64,000 bases of DNA from an uncultured Bacteroidales bacterium (GCA_902798685.1 CADBXO010000005.1:1-64000); one strand, 5' to 3'. Shown: positions 16,935 through 26,066, counted from the stretch's first letter. The notes: generated from the sequence alone by a model not told the origin. Translations and numbers: made by a program.

Positions 16935-18218
16935 ATGAAGAAGCTTATTTTTGTTTTGATCGCAGCTCTGGGAATGTCATGCACATCATACGCCCAGATG
17001 ACTGAGAAAGAGCTCAAGAAGGCCACCAAAGCCGCTCAGAAGGAGGTAAAGGAGGCTAAGAATGAATTTGAAAGAGACGACGTTCAGGATAAGAGAGGTG
17101 CTAAGCGTCTTATTGACAACGCCATGAAGAATGAACTGAACCAGAATTGGGATCAGACATGGCTTGTTGCCGCTGATATCTACCAGCACTTCTATTATCA
17201 GGAGAATACAAAGTCCTACACCATGGCTTATGATACCGTTGGTATGTATAAGCTGCTCACACAGTGGTATAAGTTTGCCATGAAGGCCGATTCTCTCCAG
17301 CAGATTCCCAATGCCAAGGGCAAGACTTTTGATGAGGCCAGAAAGAAGCATGCAAACGAGATCTACAGAACAATGAGTGACCTGATCCGCGGCGGTATCT
17401 TCTATTTCAATGACCACCAGGATTATCAGAAGGCTTATGAGCTGTTCGACACATACTTTACAATTGCCAACCATCCGATGCTGGTAAAGCAGACATCAGA
17501 GGATACAATCTTCCAGAAGTATGTTCCTATCTATTCATATTATCCTGCACTTGCAGCCTACAACATGGAGAAGTGGAACGACGTTCTCAAGTATGCTCAG
17601 GTTGCTACAGCTGACGAGGAGGTAGGAGAGACTGCTACTGAGATGATTTGCGACGCTTACGGCAACCTCCAGGATACCGTTAAGTGGCTGGAGACCCTTA
17701 AGAGTGGTCTTGTAAAGTATCCCACAGAACAGTATTACTATGGTAAGCTGCTCAACTACTACAACCTCAAGGGTGATCTTTCAGAACTCGAGGCATTCGT
17801 AAAGGAGATGATTGAAATCGATCCTGAGAAGGCTTACAACTACTACGTTCTTGGTTATGTATCACAGCAGAACAAGAATTACGATGCAGCTATAGCTCAG
17901 TATGAGAAGGCTATTGAGAAGGATGAGAAACTCTCAGACGCTTATTTCAACCTGGGTCTCTGCATTATGTTCCAGGCTTCTGATTTCATGGATTCAAAGA
18001 GCAACCTTGATTACCGTTCAAAGGCTTACAAGGATGCCATCAAGGAGCAGAAGGAGTACTACAAGAAGGCTCTTCCGTACTTCCTCAAGTATCGTGAACT
18101 CGAGGCTTCAGCAACTGAGAAATGGGCAATTCCTCTGCAGACCATTTATTATCAGCTGGATATGTCTAAGGAACTCAACGAGGTTGAGGCTCGCATGAAG
18201 GAGAAGGGCTTGCTCTAA
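16935..18218 (+). CDS. Secreted tetratricopeptide-repeat protein
   Basis: An N-terminal signal peptide (MKKLIFVLIAALGMSCTSYAQ) is followed by a Lys/Glu-rich helix (about 25-55) and then helical repeats. The clearest TPR units are in the second half (KAYNYYVLGYVSQQNKNYDAA; KLSDAYFNLGLCIMFQASD). The 427-residue protein is most likely periplasmic and a scaffold rather than an enzyme. The Cys in the signal region is not in a good lipobox context. It follows gyrA by 60 nt and has its own terminator. This looks like a widely conserved Bacteroidales protein, but I cannot assign a specific role. Confidence 0.85.
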   Translation: MKKLIFVLIAALGMSCTSYAQMTEKELKKATKAAQKEVKEAKNEFERDDVQDKRGAKRLIDNAMKNELNQNWDQTWLVAADIYQHFYYQENTKSYTMAYDTVGMYKLLTQWYKFAMKADSLQQIPNAKGKTFDEARKKHANEIYRTMSDLIRGGIFYFNDHQDYQKAYELFDTYFTIANHPMLVKQTSEDTIFQKYVPIYSYYPALAAYNMEKWNDVLKYAQVATADEEVGETATEMICDAYGNLQDTVKWLETLKSGLVKYPTEQYYYGKLLNYYNLKGDLSELEAFVKEMIEIDPEKAYNYYVLGYVSQQNKNYDAAIAQYEKAIEKDEKLSDAYFNLGLCIMFQASDFMDSKSNLDYRSKAYKDAIKEQKEYYKKALPYFLKYRELEASATEKWAIPLQTIYYQLDMSKELNEVEARMKEKGLL

Positions 18219-18248
18219 TCCGAATTGAAAATTGAAAATTGTAAATTA

Positions 18249-18280
18249 GAAAGGCTCCACGATGTGGGGCCTTTCTTTTA
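18249..18280 (+). terminator. Intrinsic terminator of the TPR gene
   Basis: GAAAGGCTCCAC pairs with GTGGGGCCTTTC around a 3-nt loop and is followed by TTTTA. It lies about 30 nt after the stop codon. Confidence 0.85.
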
Positions 18281-18371
18281 TAATCTTCTGAAGTGGGGTG
18301 TGCTTTAATTTTCGCTATTTAACATAATAGTTATTATGCAAAAAAATTGAGGGTTTCTTGCCGAAGAGACC

Positions 18372-18410
18372 TTATAAAGAAATAACCGACTGCTTTCGCT
18401 GCCGGCTATT
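18372..18410 (-). terminator. Probable terminator at the end of the Bat operon
   Basis: On the minus strand AATAGCCGGCAGC pairs with GCAGTCGGTTATT (12 of 13 positions, with G-U pairs), closed by a GAAA tetraloop and followed by TCTTTATAAG. The T-tract is weak, so it could instead act as a 3'-end stabilising hairpin. It lies about 50 nt beyond the last minus-strand gene. Confidence 0.55.
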
Positions 18411-18462
18411 ACTTCTATTCTCTCTGAGAATCCGATATTTGAATAAGATCTGTATCCTTGTC

Positions 18463-18723
18463 TTACTTTTTGGATTCTGCGATAATCTCAAGAGCTCTGT
18501 CAAGAACTGTCGTATCATCAAGAACAACACATCCGCCGTTTGGTCCCGGCTCTATGTGGAAACCTACTGCTGAACCTTGTTTGTAGTCTGTACCTCCGAA
18601 GAAGTTTCTTACTGTCTCTACGTCAAGATTCAGCTCGTCGGCAATTCTGTGAATGCTGCCCTCCGGAAGTTGCGCTTTAATCTGGCGCAGCTCATTGAAT
18701 GTGATTAATCTGGTCATAAGCAT
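18463..18723 (-). CDS. Small helix-turn-helix-like protein of unknown function
   Basis: This 86-residue protein (84 if the second ATG is used) has an N-terminal half that reads like a helix-turn-helix: FNELRQIKAQL, IHRIADELNLDVETVRNFF. The C-terminal half (GGCVVLDDTTVLDRALEII) is of unknown fold. It resembles small putative DNA-binding proteins of Bacteroidales, but I cannot name a family with certainty. It is the last gene after the PAP2 phosphatase (56 nt gap) on the Bat operon strand and may be co-transcribed. No target or ligand can be inferred. Confidence 0.7.
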   Translation of the reverse strand: MLMTRLITFNELRQIKAQLPEGSIHRIADELNLDVETVRNFFGGTDYKQGSAVGFHIEPGPNGGCVVLDDTTVLDRALEIIAESKK

Positions 18724-18779
18724 TAAAAATTAGGTGTATCAAAAATCAGTTTAAGTATATATCTCTCATTAAACAAAAA

Positions 18780-19487
18780 TCATGCCAGTCCCTGCGTTAT
18801 ACAGGATCCTATAAGTATTACCGAATATGTACCGAAAAGCACGCACATGAAGACGAAAACGTCACTGCGCATGAATCCTGTCCTTGTATATAAAAGGCTG
18901 GAATCATGGACATTACGACGGCTGTCCTTGCGTGTTAGCATGTAGAATATCCAGTACATCAGACTGCCTATAAGACTGCCTACAATGGCGCCTACCAGGA
19001 TATCTCCTGCAAAATGAACGCCCAGATAAGTTCTTATAAGTGAGTTGATTATAGCCCAAATACCGACGGCCAGACTGAACCATCTGTCCCTTACCAGCCA
19101 CATAAACAGGGCTGCCAGGCCGAATGAGTTGGCCGCATGGCCTGAAAAGAATCCGTAAAGTCCTCCACGATAGCCGTCTACGGTGTCTATCATATTGAGA
19201 ATATAAGGGTCACGTGTGGGTCTGAGCCTGTGGAAAAGCGGTTTGCAGACCGATGATGACAATTGGTCACACAGTGCGACAGTGACTGCTACCATGACCA
19301 GTACGAGAAGTAACTTTTTGGGATCTATGTTACGGATTAGCAGTAAAATGGCAAACAAAGCAAGCGGAATCCACACTAATGCTGAGGTATATATATTGGC
19401 CACACCATCCCAGAAAAGGGATTCGCTGCCATTTATTGACAGCGTGGCCAATCTGTCTGTCTCTATGAGACCCTGTAACTCAGTCAT
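18780..19487 (-). CDS. PAP2-family membrane phosphatase
   Basis: This is a polytopic membrane protein of the phosphatidic acid phosphatase type 2 superfamily. The three signature motifs are present in variant form: KPLFHRLRPTRDP (KxxxxxxRP), FSGHAAN (usual PSGH), and RTYLGVHFAGD (usual SRxxxxxHxxxD, with the catalytic His). About six hydrophobic segments surround them. Family members dephosphorylate lipid phosphates such as undecaprenyl pyrophosphate, phosphatidate or lipid A; the actual substrate is not evident. It lies 11 nt after batE, so it is probably part of the Bat transcript. Confidence 0.9.
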   Translation of the reverse strand: MTELQGLIETDRLATLSINGSESLFWDGVANIYTSALVWIPLALFAILLLIRNIDPKKLLLVLVMVAVTVALCDQLSSSVCKPLFHRLRPTRDPYILNMIDTVDGYRGGLYGFFSGHAANSFGLAALFMWLVRDRWFSLAVGIWAIINSLIRTYLGVHFAGDILVGAIVGSLIGSLMYWIFYMLTRKDSRRNVHDSSLLYTRTGFMRSDVFVFMCVLFGTYSVILIGSCITQGLA

Positions 19488-19498
19488 TCATATTCCGA

Positions 19499-20299
19499 TT
19501 AAATGATTTCCATTACGCTCACCGGTATCCAACCTGTATTTCCGTCCTCAAGTCTTATCTCCACCCACTCTTTCATGGAAGAATCAAGAATCTTAACCTT
19601 GCGTCCTTCATGAATGATGAACAGGTCTGTACCGGCGCTGGTGGGTGTACTCTTGACCGTAACACTCGGTGACATGATGATTGCGGTGTCACGCTCCTTG
19701 AGATTTCCCATCTGCGTTGTAGCGAAGATAAAAGATAAAATGGATAAAAGCAAGAAAATTATGCTAAAAGAGAAAGATAATTTTCGGATGCCTGATTTCT
19801 TTGAGAAGAGCAATATTCCGACAAGGAATATGGTCATAACGAACAGAAATACAGTCAGAACAGCCCATCCGTTTACGTCCAGGACAGCCAGAAGCTTCTT
19901 GAACCAGACTACTATAAACAATTGATTTACAGGCGTTACCTTATCAACTGTTTTAGTGCGGGCAAGCTCCAGATTGAATCTGATATCGGGATCTGACGGG
20001 TCAAGCAGATATGCACGCTCATAGTAAAGGATGGCCTTGGCAATCTCATCACGTTTGAGCCAGCAGTTACCCAGATTCATATATAAGGTGGCATTTACGC
20101 CCTGGTTCTCTATAACGTACTCGTAGATGCTGATGGCAGTCAGGTAATCACCTTGTATATATGCGCTGTCTGCATCAGACAATGTGGGAACGGCAGCTAC
20201 CTGAGCGGTATCGGCCGTCAGTCTTGTCATTCCGTCTTCATCCTGTGCATATGCCAGAACAGGAATAATGGCAATTAAGAGAGCTATTATCTTTTTCAT
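19499..20299 (-). CDS. batE: BatE-like protein (TPR plus SH3-like domain)
   Basis: A signal peptide (MKKIIALLIAIIPVLAYAQ) precedes TPR repeats (about 40-115; AYIQGDYLTAISIYEYVIEN, ATLYMNLGNCWLKRDEIAKA). Two transmembrane segments follow (about 138-160 and 170-190), then a C-terminal bacterial SH3-like domain (IIMSPSVTVKSTPTSAGTD ... WVEIRLEDGNTGWIP). This is the layout of BatE in the Bacteroides aerotolerance operon, with the periplasmic TPR and SH3 parts separated by the membrane. It starts 9 nt after batD. Its biochemical role is unknown; in B. fragilis the operon affects oxygen tolerance. Confidence 0.85.
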   Translation of the reverse strand: MKKIIALLIAIIPVLAYAQDEDGMTRLTADTAQVAAVPTLSDADSAYIQGDYLTAISIYEYVIENQGVNATLYMNLGNCWLKRDEIAKAILYYERAYLLDPSDPDIRFNLELARTKTVDKVTPVNQLFIVVWFKKLLAVLDVNGWAVLTVFLFVMTIFLVGILLFSKKSGIRKLSFSFSIIFLLLSILSFIFATTQMGNLKERDTAIIMSPSVTVKSTPTSAGTDLFIIHEGRKVKILDSSMKEWVEIRLEDGNTGWIPVSVMEII

Positions 20300-20308
20300 A
20301 CCTAAATG

Positions 20309-22174
20309 CTATTTAATGGTGTTTTCAATCTGACTGATTACACGTGCGGCCTCATCATACAGGCGGTCCATACGTCCGGTATCGTCACCGGGAGCGTAAC
20401 GTGCGAATTCACAGTCATCCAGGAGTCCGATTACCTGCTTGACAGGCTCCTCGGGCACATTTCTGCGCTTGAGGCTGGTCTCAATGTTCTCTTTGGAGAG
20501 ATCGGCTACAGGAATTGAAAGCTTGTCACCGAAGTATCCCAGAAGAGCACGCATCATCTCATCATAGAACTCATCCTTGCGGTTATCCTTCATCAGCTTA
20601 CGTGCCACCTTAAGGCGCTTTGTGGCTACTGAATTTGCCTTGCCGGCGCGAACCTTGGCCACGTTGGCGTTATCGGCCACACGTTTTCTGGATATTATTA
20701 CCAGTAATATCAGAATAAAGAGCGGCAGTGCCAGGCAGAGCCAGAACAGAAGTGATCCGAAGAACTGTGAGCTGTCAGACTTGAGCTTTGCGGGTGTTGC
20801 GTGGAAACGAACATCCTGACCTACGAACTTGAGATCCTCCTTGCTTACGTATGAGACAGAGCCCTGAGCCTCAGCTCCACCCTGCCCTCTGGCTACGTTC
20901 AGCGTGTATTCATCGGTCTTTACGGTCTTGTATGAACCGCTCTTGGGATCGAAATACTGGAACTCCAGCGAAGGTATGGTGTACTGGCCGGCATGACGCG
21001 GAATTACCAGATACTCATATACCTTATTACCTGTCTGACGGCCTCCCTTGATGGTGTATTTGTTATCAATCTTGGGATCGTAGATGTCAAAGTCCTGCGG
21101 GAACTTCATCTCGGGTGTCTTGATAAGCTTCAGGTTACCGGTACCTGACAGGATTACCCTGACTGTAACGGCGTCATTGGCAGTCACATCGGTGCTGCTT
21201 ATGGTCGAGCTTATGCTGAAATCACCTACACCGCCGTAGAATGAGCCTGTCTTGCCCTGCGGCAGCGGCTTTACATTGATCTTTATGGGACGTGAAGTAA
21301 GGTCCTTCTTTACCTCTACATATCTTGAGGAGTTGAAGAACATGTCGAATATGTCACCGCTGTTGTTCTCAACGCGCTGTGCTATAACGCCTTCAAACGG
21401 AGTTGCAGGTATCTCCAGCTCTCCTGAATGCTGCGGGAAGAGAACGTACTGGCTCCATACCATTGTCTGGTAATTGCGGCCGTTGTAATGCTCCAGATTG
21501 AACTCTTTCTGCTGCGGAAGCTCAACCTCCTGAACGTGGAAGTTCTTGAGATCAGGCATCTTGTTGCTCATGGTCTGCAGGTCAACTGACGGCAGCTTGT
21601 ATATCTTGAATGTCAGCAGAATGGCCTCCTGCTCGTAAACGGTAGTCTTATCGACGGTTGCAAGCATGAACAGGTCATCGTTTCCTACAGCGGAACTCTG
21701 GCCCGATGACGGTCTGGACTGGTTCTGGGTGCTCCCCTGCCCTTGTCCACCCTGGGCTTGCGATGCCTGGTCAGGCGGCAGCACCTTGATGGTCAGTTTG
21801 TTGGAGGTAAACTGCTTTCCTCCGGCCTTTATGGTTGCACCGTCCAACTCCACATCACCCTGCTCTGTGGCGACGACAATATACGTATAGGTAATAGTGG
21901 TGCTGTTCTCACTCTTTCCATTGATGATGGTATAACTGGATTGGGTAGATGTGTTGGGGCCTGAAAGAATCTGAAGGCTCTTCATATCAGGAGCGCGCAA
22001 CTCTTTTGCGTCACGTGTATTAATCTTATACGTGATCCTGAAACGTTCACCTACCGCTACGGCCTTGGGGGCCTGGGCGGTAAATGTCACATCCTGGGCA
22101 ATAACAGTTACTCCGGTCAGCATGATCAGCATGACCGAAAGCAAAAGTCCTTTTGTCTTGTTGAGTATATTCAT
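20309..22174 (-). CDS. batD: BatD family protein
   Basis: This 621-residue BatD homologue has an N-terminal signal peptide (TKGLLLSVMLIMLTGVTVIA). A long periplasmic region of repeated beta-sandwich-like segments follows, each starting like VTFTAQAPKAVAVGERFRI, with a low-complexity Gln/Ser/Gly linker (about 145-165). A single membrane span (FFGSLLFWLCLALPLFILILL) and a basic cytoplasmic tail close it. I used the ATG two bases after the batC stop rather than an upstream in-frame TTG. BatD-type proteins are thought to act with the VWA proteins BatA and BatB in a membrane complex (family knowledge). Confidence 0.9.
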   Translation of the reverse strand: MNILNKTKGLLLSVMLIMLTGVTVIAQDVTFTAQAPKAVAVGERFRITYKINTRDAKELRAPDMKSLQILSGPNTSTQSSYTIINGKSENSTTITYTYIVVATEQGDVELDGATIKAGGKQFTSNKLTIKVLPPDQASQAQGGQGQGSTQNQSRPSSGQSSAVGNDDLFMLATVDKTTVYEQEAILLTFKIYKLPSVDLQTMSNKMPDLKNFHVQEVELPQQKEFNLEHYNGRNYQTMVWSQYVLFPQHSGELEIPATPFEGVIAQRVENNSGDIFDMFFNSSRYVEVKKDLTSRPIKINVKPLPQGKTGSFYGGVGDFSISSTISSTDVTANDAVTVRVILSGTGNLKLIKTPEMKFPQDFDIYDPKIDNKYTIKGGRQTGNKVYEYLVIPRHAGQYTIPSLEFQYFDPKSGSYKTVKTDEYTLNVARGQGGAEAQGSVSYVSKEDLKFVGQDVRFHATPAKLKSDSSQFFGSLLFWLCLALPLFILILLVIISRKRVADNANVAKVRAGKANSVATKRLKVARKLMKDNRKDEFYDEMMRALLGYFGDKLSIPVADLSKENIETSLKRRNVPEEPVKQVIGLLDDCEFARYAPGDDTGRMDRLYDEAARVISQIENTIK

Positions 22175-22176
22175 AT

Positions 22177-22929
22177 TTACCAATCTTTTTCCAACGGTTT
22201 CTTAGGCTGAACCTTCATAAGCTGTTCCTGAACTCGTTCCTGAACCTCTTTTTCATCCTGCATTGCAGCTTCAAGAATCTGCTCGGCATTCTCCTGTGAC
22301 ATATCCTGAGGTTGCTCCTGTTGCTGCTGTTGCTGTTCCTGCTGCTGTTGTTGCTGTTGTTCCTGTTGCTGCTGTTCCTGTTGCTGTTCCTGCTGCTGTT
22401 CCTGTTGTTGCTCCTGCTGCTGTTGCTGTTGCTGTTGCTGTTGGTCCTTGAGCATACGCTGGGCAAGAATCATGTTGTAGCGGGTCTGATCATCCTGAGG
22501 ATTGTTGCGCAGAGCCTGTTTGTACGCCTCTACAGCCTTGTCAAACTGCTCGCACATGTGGTAAACCACGCCGGTGTTGTGATAGGTCTGGGCAAGGTCC
22601 TTCTTGCATTTCTCGAGCTCCTTGGGAGAAGCCTCAGGGTTATCCATCAGTTCTTTCTTCTTAGCTTCAAGGGCGCTGGCCATCTTACTGTACTGCTCAA
22701 CGGCCTCGTTAGGCTTCTGCTGAGCGGTATATGCGTTGCCCAGATTGTAGTATCCCTCAAGGAGTTCCGGATTCATATCCAAAGCCTTAAGGTAATTCTC
22801 CTCGGCCTTGATGAACAGGCTGTCCTCAAACAGATGGTTGCCCTTGCGTACGAACGAACGGTCCGAACGCTGTGCATACGCACCTGCAACGGAAGCTGTC
22901 AAAAGGCAGAACAACAATATCTTTTTCAT
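22177..22929 (-). CDS. batC: BatC-type TPR protein with long Gln/Glu tract
   Basis: The signal peptide MKKILLFCLLTASVAGAYAQ is followed by TPR units (AEENYLKALDMNPELLEGYY; AQTYHNTGVVYHMCEQFDKA). A 44-residue stretch made only of Gln and Glu follows, then a basic C-terminus (KVQPKKPLEKDW). Its place between batB and batD identifies it as BatC. The start overlaps the batB stop as ATGA. The polar tract is encoded by CAG/CAA and GAG/GAA triplets, so it is a trinucleotide-repeat region that may vary in length between strains. Probably periplasmic and a partner-binding scaffold. Confidence 0.88.
   Translation of the reverse strand: MKKILLFCLLTASVAGAYAQRSDRSFVRKGNHLFEDSLFIKAEENYLKALDMNPELLEGYYNLGNAYTAQQKPNEAVEQYSKMASALEAKKKELMDNPEASPKELEKCKKDLAQTYHNTGVVYHMCEQFDKAVEAYKQALRNNPQDDQTRYNMILAQRMLKDQQQQQQQQQQEQQQEQQQEQQQEQQQQEQQQQQQQEQQQQQQEQPQDMSQENAEQILEAAMQDEKEVQERVQEQLMKVQPKKPLEKDW
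22312..22443 (-). repeat. CAG/CAA trinucleotide repeat in batC
   Basis: Forty-four uninterrupted codons on the minus strand encode 37 Gln and 7 Glu, with single Glu codons breaking Gln runs of 10, 3, 3, 3, 4, 7, 6 and 1. Alternation of CAG and CAA makes it an imperfect microsatellite. Long antisense frames rich in Leu, Val or Ala come from it and are not genes. Confidence 0.95.
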
Positions 22930-23966
22930 TTCACTTTCTCCTCATCGGTTTTGAACAGACTGAAATTCCTGAGTCTGGGGTTACGGCTCTCGCAGATGAA
23001 TATCTCAAAGAGCAGTACTACCAGGATCATCCAGGCAATTATTGCAAACTGTTCGTCATATTCAGTATAGACTGTGCTCTCGACATCGGCCTTGGCCAGT
23101 TTGTCAATCTCCTTCTGAAGGGCCTTCTCGGCGGCATTTGAGTTGTCCACGTAGAAGTAGGCGCCCTTGCCTGCGGCTGCTATGTTGCGGCACATCTCCT
23201 CATTAAGGCGTGTAACCACCACATTACCCTCACGGTCCTTGCGGAACTCACCTCTCCTGTCACCCGGAATGGGAGAACCGGACGGCGAACCTACGCCCAT
23301 GACATAGACTATGTAGCCCTTCTCGGCTGCAGCCTGGGCAGCCTCAACGGCACCGCCTTCATGGTTCTCACCGTCAGTTATCACGATTATGGCCTTACCT
23401 ACTCCCTCATTTGGAGTAAAGCTGCGGGTTGCCAGTTCAATGGCGGTCTTGATATCGGTTCCCTGGCGTGTAATGAGTGCCGGGCTGATGGTATTGAGGA
23501 ATACCTTGGCCGATATGAAATCACTTGTGATAGGCAGCTGTACGAATGCGTCGCCTGCAAAGACGATAAGACCGATCTTGTCATCCTTGAACTGGTCAAC
23601 CAGATTCGAGATGATACGCTTAGACTTGTCAAGACGGCTCGGTGCGACATCATCGGCCAGCATTGAGTTGGATATATCCAGTGCAATGACTGTCTCGATG
23701 CCCTTGCGGGTTACGGTCTCCTGCTTGGAGCCGAACTGCGGTCTTGCCAGAAGGAAGCAGCATAGCGTATAGCATGCAAAGAGCAGCCAGAATTTGATGT
23801 TGGGGCGTGTTACGGATGCATCGGGCATGAGTTGTGCCAGCAGTTCCCTGTCGCCGTACTCCTCAAGTTTCCTGCGACGGCGTATGTTGGAGACCACATG
23901 TAATGCCACCAGCACCGGAACGAGTGCCAGCAGATAGAGATATTCGGGATTTGCGAACTTGAACAT
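22926..23966 (-). CDS. batB: BatB, von Willebrand factor A membrane protein
   Basis: This 346-residue VWA-domain protein has two N-terminal hydrophobic segments (LYLLALVPVLVALHVV; FWLLFACYTLCCFLLARP) and a C-terminal transmembrane helix (FAIIAWMILVVLLFEIFI). The MIDAS metal site is intact: ALDISNSM for DxSxS, with TRQGTD and ITDGENHEGG supplying the Thr and Asp. The VWA domain lies in the periplasm between the membrane segments. It is encoded 12 nt after batA and overlaps batC by four bases. The pair BatA/BatB is presumed to form a heteromeric complex. Confidence 0.92.
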   Translation of the reverse strand: MFKFANPEYLYLLALVPVLVALHVVSNIRRRRKLEEYGDRELLAQLMPDASVTRPNIKFWLLFACYTLCCFLLARPQFGSKQETVTRKGIETVIALDISNSMLADDVAPSRLDKSKRIISNLVDQFKDDKIGLIVFAGDAFVQLPITSDFISAKVFLNTISPALITRQGTDIKTAIELATRSFTPNEGVGKAIIVITDGENHEGGAVEAAQAAAEKGYIVYVMGVGSPSGSPIPGDRRGEFRKDREGNVVVTRLNEEMCRNIAAAGKGAYFYVDNSNAAEKALQKEIDKLAKADVESTVYTEYDEQFAIIAWMILVVLLFEIFICESRNPRLRNFSLFKTDEEKVK

Positions 23967-23978
23967 AGTGACTCCTTT

Positions 23979-24977
23979 TTATGGTATTGTACGCAGAACG
24001 GTCTGTTTGAGCAGGATCGAGAGCAGCAGTGAGAGCAGCAGTGCCAGCGCAAGCGGCTGATACTCCTCCTGGTTCTTGCTGAACTCCTTAACCTGCAGTT
24101 TGGTACGTTCCAGCTTGTCAATCTCTTCATAAACCTCCTTCAGCTTGCTGTTGCTGGTGGCACGGTAATACTGGCCGTTCGCAGTCTGGGCAATCTGTCG
24201 GAGAACATTCTCATCAATCTCGACGGCCACATTCACATACTGCTTGCCGAACGCGCCCTGAACGGGATACGGAGCAGTGCCGTTTGTTCCTACGCCGATG
24301 GTATAGACCCTGATGCCGAAACTCTTGGCCATCTCGGCGGCTGTCATAGGTGAAACCTCACCGCGGTTATTGGAACCGTCAGTAAGAAGTATTATGACCT
24401 TTGACTTGGCCTGGCTGTCCTTGAGGCGGCTTATGGCGTTGGCAAGACCCATTCCTATGGCTGTGCCGTCCTCAATGATACCCTTGGCGGCAATGTCACT
24501 GCTTACGTTCTGGAACATGTTCAGAAGCACTGCATGGTCAACTGTCATGGGGCACTGGGTGAAGGCCTCACCTGCGAATATGGTCAATCCGATATTGTCA
24601 TTGGGACGTCCGTTTATGAATTCCGATGCCACCTGCTTGGCTGCCTCGATACGGTTTGGCTTGAGGTCCTCGGCCAGCATACTGGTTGAGACATCGACGG
24701 CAAGCATGATATCGATACCCTCTATCTCTGTATCCTGCCAGCGGTCAGTCGTCTGAGGACGTGCCAGGATAAGGGAGAGCAGTACGATAGCTGCCATATC
24801 CAGTATGAACGGAACATGAATAAGGTAATATTTCCAGCTTTTTCTCATGCCGCCGTACATGGTCAATGTAGGCACCGACATGGCGGCACGTCTCTTGCGG
24901 CCTCTCAGAACATACCAGACGATGCAAGGTATGATGAGAAGCATCAGGAGCAGATAAGCGCTGTTTGCAAATGTCAT
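23979..24977 (-). CDS. batA: BatA, von Willebrand factor A membrane protein
   Basis: This 332-residue VWA protein has the same topology as BatB: two N-terminal membrane segments (YLLLMLLIIPCIVWYVL; FILDMAAIVLLSLILARP), a VWA domain with MIDAS motif AVDVSTSM, IIEDGTA and LLTDGSNNRGE, and a C-terminal hydrophobic helix (LALALLLSLLLSILL). A Lys/Arg cluster (RGRKRRAA) after the first segment fixes the cytoplasmic loop. It is a paralogue of BatB by tandem arrangement and shared motifs. It lies 12 nt after the preceding membrane-protein gene. Confidence 0.92.
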   Translation of the reverse strand: MTFANSAYLLLMLLIIPCIVWYVLRGRKRRAAMSVPTLTMYGGMRKSWKYYLIHVPFILDMAAIVLLSLILARPQTTDRWQDTEIEGIDIMLAVDVSTSMLAEDLKPNRIEAAKQVASEFINGRPNDNIGLTIFAGEAFTQCPMTVDHAVLLNMFQNVSSDIAAKGIIEDGTAIGMGLANAISRLKDSQAKSKVIILLTDGSNNRGEVSPMTAAEMAKSFGIRVYTIGVGTNGTAPYPVQGAFGKQYVNVAVEIDENVLRQIAQTANGQYYRATSNSKLKEVYEEIDKLERTKLQVKEFSKNQEEYQPLALALLLSLLLSILLKQTVLRTIP

Positions 24978-24989
24978 GACTGTTATTGT

Positions 24990-26066
24990 TTAGAAGAACA
25001 GATAATATATTTTCAATACCGCCAGCACAAAGAATGCCGTACCTGCCACTGCAATGACTATACCTGCAGTGAGCAGTGCGATACGTCCGCCCTTGCTGCG
25101 TTTCTCCTCAATGACCGTCTCCTCTACCTTGGGCTGAAGTTCCTCCTCGGATACCTCGATCTTGGTATCATTGACAAACTCCAGAGCATTGATCAGATTC
25201 TGGTCATTCTCGTTCAGCATAGGCTTGAACTTGGCGAACTTGACCATATCGGCCGTAGAAAGAAGGTCACGCAGTTCACTGAGCGACTCCTTGTCACGGC
25301 TCTCCTCCAGACGTTCCATAATCTCATATGATGTCATCTCGGTAGCGTTGAAACCGAAACGGTCATTGATATACTCACGCAGGATATCCGTCAACTGGGT
25401 ATAATAGCCCTTGGCATCCTCGCTGTGGGGACCGCCGGCCTGACGCAGCTCCTCAATTCCGTTAATGGCACGTACATGAGCCGGAACCTTGGGCTCGATC
25501 TTGATTCTCCTTATTATGGGCTTGTCGTCGCGGTATCTGAGAAGCAGATATATTGCCGCAACAATGGCAAGTGCCGCAAGAATCCAGTATAACGCAAGTC
25601 CTTTTACCTCATAGAACTTTACCGGAGTCTTCATGTTCTCCTTGGGACCGAATATCTCCTTGGCATTCTCCTCAGGGATATCATATGACATGAAAGCCAA
25701 TGCCAGACGGTTGGACTGATACTCCTCTCCATCTACCGTAACGGGTATGTATGGAATATAGATAAGAGCCGAATCAAAGCAAGTAACGGTGTAGTTGCGG
25801 GTAAGAACCATCCGCTGTCCGCCGTTCACGAACTGAGTATCGGTAGTTACGGGAGGAATTATCTCCAGACCTTTGACAATGGTATCGCGGTATGCGGGGA
25901 ATGCAACCGTCTTACCGGCGTCACAGGCGACCTCGACATGTATTCCGGTCTGCTGCCCTACCCACATCATCATAGAGTCCAGTTCTGCCTTCACAATGAC
26001 ATTCTGGGCCGATGACAACGCGGGAACAAGTCCCAGACACAGATATATAAGGAATCTTTTCATCAT
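24990..26066 (-). CDS. Bat-operon membrane protein of unknown function
   Basis: A protein of about 358 residues with a signal peptide (KRFLIYLCLGLVPALSSAQ), a periplasmic beta-rich region (KAELDSMMMWVGQQTGIHVEV ...), a membrane span (LYWILAALAIVAAIYLLLRY), a cytoplasmic helical domain (GIEELRQAGGPHSEDAKGYY) and a final membrane span (TAGIVIAVAGTAFFVLAVL). The layout resembles a small BatD-like protein, and the gene occupies this place in Bacteroidales Bat operons, but the function is unknown. I took the ATG that overlaps the DUF58 stop as TGATG; an upstream in-frame TTG is less likely. Confidence 0.8.
   Translation of the reverse strand: MMKRFLIYLCLGLVPALSSAQNVIVKAELDSMMMWVGQQTGIHVEVACDAGKTVAFPAYRDTIVKGLEIIPPVTTDTQFVNGGQRMVLTRNYTVTCFDSALIYIPYIPVTVDGEEYQSNRLALAFMSYDIPEENAKEIFGPKENMKTPVKFYEVKGLALYWILAALAIVAAIYLLLRYRDDKPIIRRIKIEPKVPAHVRAINGIEELRQAGGPHSEDAKGYYTQLTDILREYINDRFGFNATEMTSYEIMERLEESRDKESLSELRDLLSTADMVKFAKFKPMLNENDQNLINALEFVNDTKIEVSEEELQPKVEETVIEEKRSKGGRIALLTAGIVIAVAGTAFFVLAVLKIYYLFF

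Noticed and set aside
16986-17474. 162-codon minus-strand frame
   Set aside because: It is antisense to the secreted TPR gene; its hydrophobic translation arises from the complementary codons.
18411-18462. Small inverted repeat ATTCTC-AG-AGAGAAT as a regulatory site
   Set aside because: The arms are short and AT-rich and no gene or promoter is placed to use it; chance is sufficient.
22312-23070. 252-codon plus-strand frame starting with a long Leu run
   Set aside because: It is antisense to batC and batB; the Leu run is the complement of the Gln/Glu repeat. The minus-strand frame has a signal peptide, TPRs and operon context.
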